Under the pieces are notes generated by a model, which was not told where the DNA came from, did no database searches, and was given only the letters and a program-made list of their open reading frames with translations. From the NCBI RefSeq assembly GCF_008692845.1, contig NZ_VXJW01000013.1, positions 24,309-88,308 on the forward strand: a DNA stretch of 64,000 nucleotides, written 5' to 3'. A program made the translations under genes and the position numbers. The DNA is from Salmonella enterica subsp. arizonae (GTDB lineage: Bacteria > Pseudomonadota > Gammaproteobacteria > Enterobacterales > Enterobacteriaceae). This document shows positions 60,735 through 64,000 of this stretch, piece after piece (the stretch's first letter is position 1; every line of letters begins with the position of its first letter).

Positions 60735-62255
60735 ATGTCACTGTCGATTGTTCATACCCGCGCCGCACTTGGCGTTAATGCGCCGCCTATCACCATAGAA
60801 GTGCATATCAGTAATGGGTTACCGGGATTAACCATGGTAGGCCTACCGGAAACCACGGTAAAAGAAGCGCGCGACCGGGTACGCAGTGCAATCATTAATA
60901 GCGGATATGAATTTCCGGCTAAAAAGATAACCATTAACCTTGCTCCAGCCGATCTGCCGAAAGAAGGCGGAAGGTATGACCTGCCTATTGCGGTTGCGCT
61001 TCTGGCCGCGTCTGAGCAGCTTACAGCGTCAAATCTTGAGGCATATGAGCTGGTAGGCGAGTTAGCGCTTACAGGCGCATTACGTGGCGTTCCTGGCGCA
61101 ATATCAAGCGCAACTGAAGCCATCAGGGCCGGCAGAAATATTATCGTCGCAACAGAGAACGCCGCAGAGGTTGGGCTTATCAGCAGAGAAGGATGTTTTA
61201 TCGCCGATCATCTACAAACCGTCTGCGCCTTTCTGGAAGGGAAACATGCCCTTGAAAGACCTTTAGCCCAGGATATGGTATCGCCTATCACAACGGCCGA
61301 TCTTAGCGATGTTATCGGTCAGGAGCAGGGTAAGCGCGGCCTGGAGATTACAGCGGCAGGTGGACATAATCTGTTATTGATCGGCCCGCCGGGTACGGGT
61401 AAAACCATGCTGGCCAGTCGACTGAGCGGGATTCTTCCACCATTAAGCAATGAAGAGGCGTTGGAAAGCGCCGCGATTCTCAGTCTGGTTAATGCGGATA
61501 CGGTACAAAAACGATGGCAGCAGCGTCCCTTTCGCTCACCTCATCATAGCGCCTCACTGACTGCTATGGTCGGCGGCGGCGCAATACCCGCACCGGGAGA
61601 GATATCGTTGGCGCACAACGGAATTTTGTTCCTTGATGAATTGCCTGAATTTGAGCGACGCACACTGGATGCGCTACGTGAACCTATAGAATCCGGTCAA
61701 ATTCATTTATCCCGTACCAGAGCGAAAATAACGTACCCTGCCAGGTTCCAGTTAATCGCCGCAATGAATCCCAGCCCGACCGGACATTATCAGGGAAATC
61801 ATAATCGCTGCACGCCAGAACAGACACTACGTTACCTCAGTAAGCTGTCAGGCCCGTTTCTTGATCGTTTCGACCTTTCGCTTGAGATACCGCTTCCTCC
61901 GCCCGGGATTCTCAGCCAACACGCCTCAAAGGGTGAGAACAGCGCTACGGTAAAAAAGCGGGTTATCGCTGCCCAGGAACGACAGTACCGACGCCAGAAG
62001 AAGTTAAACGCACGCCTGGAAGGTAGCGAGATCCAAAAATACTGTGTTTTGCATCATGATGACGCCCGCTGGCTTGAAGACACGCTGGTGCATCTTGGAT
62101 TATCCATTCGCGCCTGGCAACGCTTACTAAAAGTGGCCAGAACCATTGCCGACATAGAACAGGCTGACGAGATCTCGCGTCAGCATTTGCAGGAGGCGGT
62201 AAGCTATCGGGCGATAGACAGGTTGTTAATTCATTTACAAAAGCTGTTGGCGTAA
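60735..62255 (+). CDS. yifB: YifB, ComM-like Mg-chelatase-family AAA+ protein
   Basis: 506 residues from the ATG at 60735, preceded by a perfect AGGAGG. An N-terminal ChlI-like domain (LPGLTMVGLPETTVKEARDRVRSA) is followed by the AAA+ core with Walker A GPPGTGKT and Walker B LFLDELPEF, and a C-terminal helical domain. Homologs (ComM) are hexameric helicases promoting branch migration in natural transformation; the role in enterobacteria is unclear. Confidence 0.93.
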   Translation: MSLSIVHTRAALGVNAPPITIEVHISNGLPGLTMVGLPETTVKEARDRVRSAIINSGYEFPAKKITINLAPADLPKEGGRYDLPIAVALLAASEQLTASNLEAYELVGELALTGALRGVPGAISSATEAIRAGRNIIVATENAAEVGLISREGCFIADHLQTVCAFLEGKHALERPLAQDMVSPITTADLSDVIGQEQGKRGLEITAAGGHNLLLIGPPGTGKTMLASRLSGILPPLSNEEALESAAILSLVNADTVQKRWQQRPFRSPHHSASLTAMVGGGAIPAPGEISLAHNGILFLDELPEFERRTLDALREPIESGQIHLSRTRAKITYPARFQLIAAMNPSPTGHYQGNHNRCTPEQTLRYLSKLSGPFLDRFDLSLEIPLPPPGILSQHASKGENSATVKKRVIAAQERQYRRQKKLNARLEGSEIQKYCVLHHDDARWLEDTLVHLGLSIRAWQRLLKVARTIADIEQADEISRQHLQEAVSYRAIDRLLIHLQKLLA

Positions 62256-62280
62256 AAAAAGGGCATTACGCCCTTTTTAT
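62254..62280. terminator. Bidirectional terminator between yifB and maoP
   Basis: AAAAAGGGC-ATTAC-GCCCTTTTT hairpin between the two convergent stops. Confidence 0.85.
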
Positions 62281-62618
62281 TAATCGTCAGCTTCGGTGTA
62301 GTCTTCTGCGCCTTCAACTTGCGGCTTACCGCCAGACAAGGTGTGGAAGCGTTTTGGACGCTTGATGCGCGTCATATACTTGGACCAGACGCGTTCTGCA
62401 TCCGTTACCGGCTCGCGTTCACCGCGACATACCGCTACAAACAGCTTCTCTTCTTCAGTCACTGGCTCACGCTTGCCAAGATCCAGATCATTAAAGGCAT
62501 GACCATGACGCTCAAGCAGTTGTGCCTCTTTAATCGTGAAATCACCGTGACGAGAGAATCCACGTGGATAATGTTTATTGTCAAAATATCGATTAGTCGT
62601 CGTAAAGCTTTCCGCCAT
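62280..62618 (-). CDS. maoP: MaoP (YifE), Ori macrodomain organiser
   Basis: 112-residue DUF413 protein ([21 protein letters not shown] at the N-terminus, acidic C-terminus). In E. coli MaoP acts with a nearby DNA site, maoS, to confine the Ori macrodomain. Divergent from hdfR. Confidence 0.93.
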
Positions 62619-62736
62619 CCTGCACGCTCCTAATTCTTTGTCTGAGCTATTTATGGCGCGGAGTATTAGTTACGCTTGACAGAGTGTAAAACAAAACATT
62701 TAAATCATAACGACAAATAATTTTGTGGAGAGCACA
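62619..62736. promoter_or_regulatory. maoP-hdfR divergent region, expected to contain maoS
   Basis: 118-bp intergenic region. The E. coli maoS site is reported upstream of maoP, so its counterpart should be here; I cannot pick out the exact bases. Confidence 0.4.
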
Positions 62737-63573
62737 GTGGATACGGAATTGTTAAAAACTTTCCTGGAAGTTAGCCGGACACGCCATTTCGGTCGGGCCG
62801 CAGAAGCACTTTACCTGACGCAATCCGCGGTGAGCTTCCGTATCAGGCAACTGGAGAATCAGCTAGGCGTAAACCTTTTTACGCGGCACAGAAACAATAT
62901 CCGTTTAACCGCGGCTGGCGAAAAACTTTTACCGTATGCGGAAACGCTGATGAATACGTGGCAGGCGGCACGTAAAGAGGTGGCGCATACCTCACGCCAT
63001 AACGAGTTTTCCATCGGCGCCAGCGCGTCTTTATGGGAGTGTATGCTTAACGACTGGCTGGGTCGACTGTACCAACGACAGGAACCGCAAAACGGCCTGC
63101 AATTCGAAGCCAGAATCGCTCAACGGCAATCGCTTGTGAAGCAACTCCATGAACGCCAGCTTGACCTCCTCATTACCACCGAAGCACCCAAAATGGATGA
63201 GTTCAGCAGTGAACTGTTAGGACACTTCACTTTGGCGTTATATTGCAGCAGCCCTGCCCGTATGAAATCAGAACTCAATTATCTGCGGCTGGAGTGGGGA
63301 CCAGACTTCCAACAGCATGAAGCTGGATTGATCGCAGCAGATGAAGTGCCGGTATTAACAACCAGCTCAGCCGAGCTCGCCCGACAGCAACTTAACGCAT
63401 TGAATGGCTGTAGCTGGCTTCCAGTAAACTGGGCAAACGAAAAGGGCGGACTACATACCGTTGCCGACAGCGCAACGCTTTCACGACCGTTGTATGCTAT
63501 TTGGCTGCAAAACAGCGATAAATATTCGCTTATCTGCGATCTATTAAAAACGGATGTTCTTGATAGGCAATGA
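62737..63573 (+). CDS. hdfR: HdfR, LysR-type regulator (H-NS-dependent flhDC repressor)
   Basis: 278-residue LysR regulator. The GTG at 62737, with GGAG upstream, gives the conserved [19 protein letters not shown]. Winged helix about 1-60. In E. coli it represses flhDC and in Salmonella it is reported to activate the std fimbrial operon. It converges on the end of the rRNA operon. Confidence 0.94.
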   Translation: MDTELLKTFLEVSRTRHFGRAAEALYLTQSAVSFRIRQLENQLGVNLFTRHRNNIRLTAAGEKLLPYAETLMNTWQAARKEVAHTSRHNEFSIGASASLWECMLNDWLGRLYQRQEPQNGLQFEARIAQRQSLVKQLHERQLDLLITTEAPKMDEFSSELLGHFTLALYCSSPARMKSELNYLRLEWGPDFQQHEAGLIAADEVPVLTTSSAELARQQLNALNGCSWLPVNWANEKGGLHTVADSATLSRPLYAIWLQNSDKYSLICDLLKTDVLDRQ

Positions 63574-63630
63574 AAATGAGCAGGAGAAAAAGAAAGGGAG
63601 TTACGATTACCTGACCAGGTAATTTTAGGC

Positions 63631-63658
63631 AAAAAAAATCCTTAGCATCTGCTAAGGA
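63631..63658 (-). terminator. Terminator of the rRNA operon
   Basis: Perfect stem TCCTTAGC/GCTAAGGA with a 4-base loop and eight T on the minus strand, just after tRNA-Trp. Confidence 0.92.
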
Positions 63659-63665
63659 TTATTTC

Positions 63666-63741
63666 TGGCAGGGGCGGAGAGACTCGAACTCCCAACACCC
63701 GGTTTTGGAGACCGGTGCTCTACCAATTGAACTACGCCCCT
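63666..63741 (-). tRNA. trpT: tRNA-Trp (anticodon CCA)
   Basis: 76 bases with encoded CCA. Acceptor AGGGGCG, anticodon loop CTCCAAA giving CCA. Distal tRNA of the rRNA operon, as in E. coli rrnC. Confidence 0.97.
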
Positions 63742-63749
63742 AATTAGGG

Positions 63750-63826
63750 TGGCGGAACGGACGGGACTCGAACCCGCGACCCCCTGCGTGACAGGCAGGT
63801 ATTCTAACCAACTGAACTACCGCTCC
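63750..63826 (-). tRNA. aspT: tRNA-Asp (anticodon GUC)
   Basis: 77 bases with encoded CCA. Acceptor GGAGCGG, anticodon loop CTGTCAC giving GUC. Between 5S rRNA and tRNA-Trp. Confidence 0.97.
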
Positions 63827-63877
63827 ACCGAATTCTTTTACAACTACCGGAATTATCCCGGTCTACTGCTTAATTTG

Positions 63878-63997
63878 ATGCCTGGCAGTTCCCTACTCTC
63901 GCATGGGGAGACCCCACACTACCATCGGCGCTACGGCGTTTCACTTCTGAGTTCGGCATGGGGTCAGGTGGGACCACCGCGCTAGTGCCGCCAGGCA
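63878..63997 (-). rRNA. rrf: 5S ribosomal RNA
   Basis: Complete 120-base 5S rRNA from TGCCTGGCGGC to the 3' end CCAGGCAT, with the universally conserved CCGAACTCAGAAGTGAAACG. The 23S and 16S genes would lie beyond the right edge. Confidence 0.98.
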
Positions 63998-64000
63998 AAT

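Overview
This window is a stretch of a Salmonella enterica chromosome (a close relative of E. coli). Almost every protein reads as an ortholog of a known E. coli gene in the order of the metR-to-rrnC segment near oriC, displayed in reverse. Salmonella rather than E. coli K-12 is indicated by an unbroken ilvG, by a second pnuC-type gene module between rep and ppiC, and by the sequences themselves. The serovar cannot be told from this window.

Layout: 1-8 kb holds metR (5' end cut by the window edge), yigM, yigL, pldB, the divergent exporters rhtB and rhtC, recQ and pldA. 8-12 kb holds yigI, rarD, an AT-rich islet of two accessory genes (DUF3289-like and DUF943-like) and corA with its long leader. 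12.4-18.2 kb is uvrD behind a LexA box, then the lptM-dapF-yigA-xerC-yigB cluster. 18.3-25.7 kb holds cyaY, cyaA (UUG start, CRP site) and the divergent hemCDXY operon. 25.7-26.8 kb carries the small RNA GlmZ with a sigma-54 promoter and GlrR-type sites, then the tRNA operon argX-hisR-leuT-proM. 26.8-41.2 kb is yifK and the 12-gene enterobacterial common antigen operon (wecA to wecG). 41.4-48.4 kb holds rho with a degenerate rhoL leader ORF, trxA, rhlB, gppA and rep. 48.5-50.7 kb is an accessory three-gene module: a PnuC paralog, a divergent nucleoside phosphorylase and a Crp/Fnr-type regulator. 50.9-60.4 kb holds ppiC, ilvC, ilvY and the attenuated ilvLXGMEDA operon. 60.7-64 kb holds yifB, maoP, hdfR and the distal end of an rRNA operon (5S, tRNA-Asp, tRNA-Trp).

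Most of the window is housekeeping: amino-acid export and synthesis, haem synthesis, DNA repair, transcription termination and surface glycolipid. The two places where something less described may sit are the DUF3289/DUF943 pair (9.6-11.0 kb), which looks like a translationally coupled effector/partner islet, and the pnuC-like/phosphorylase/regulator module (48.5-50.8 kb). The latter is proposed here as an inducible nicotinamide-riboside or other ribonucleoside salvage unit, controlled through two GGAC-N4-GTCC dyads that lie 73 bp apart.
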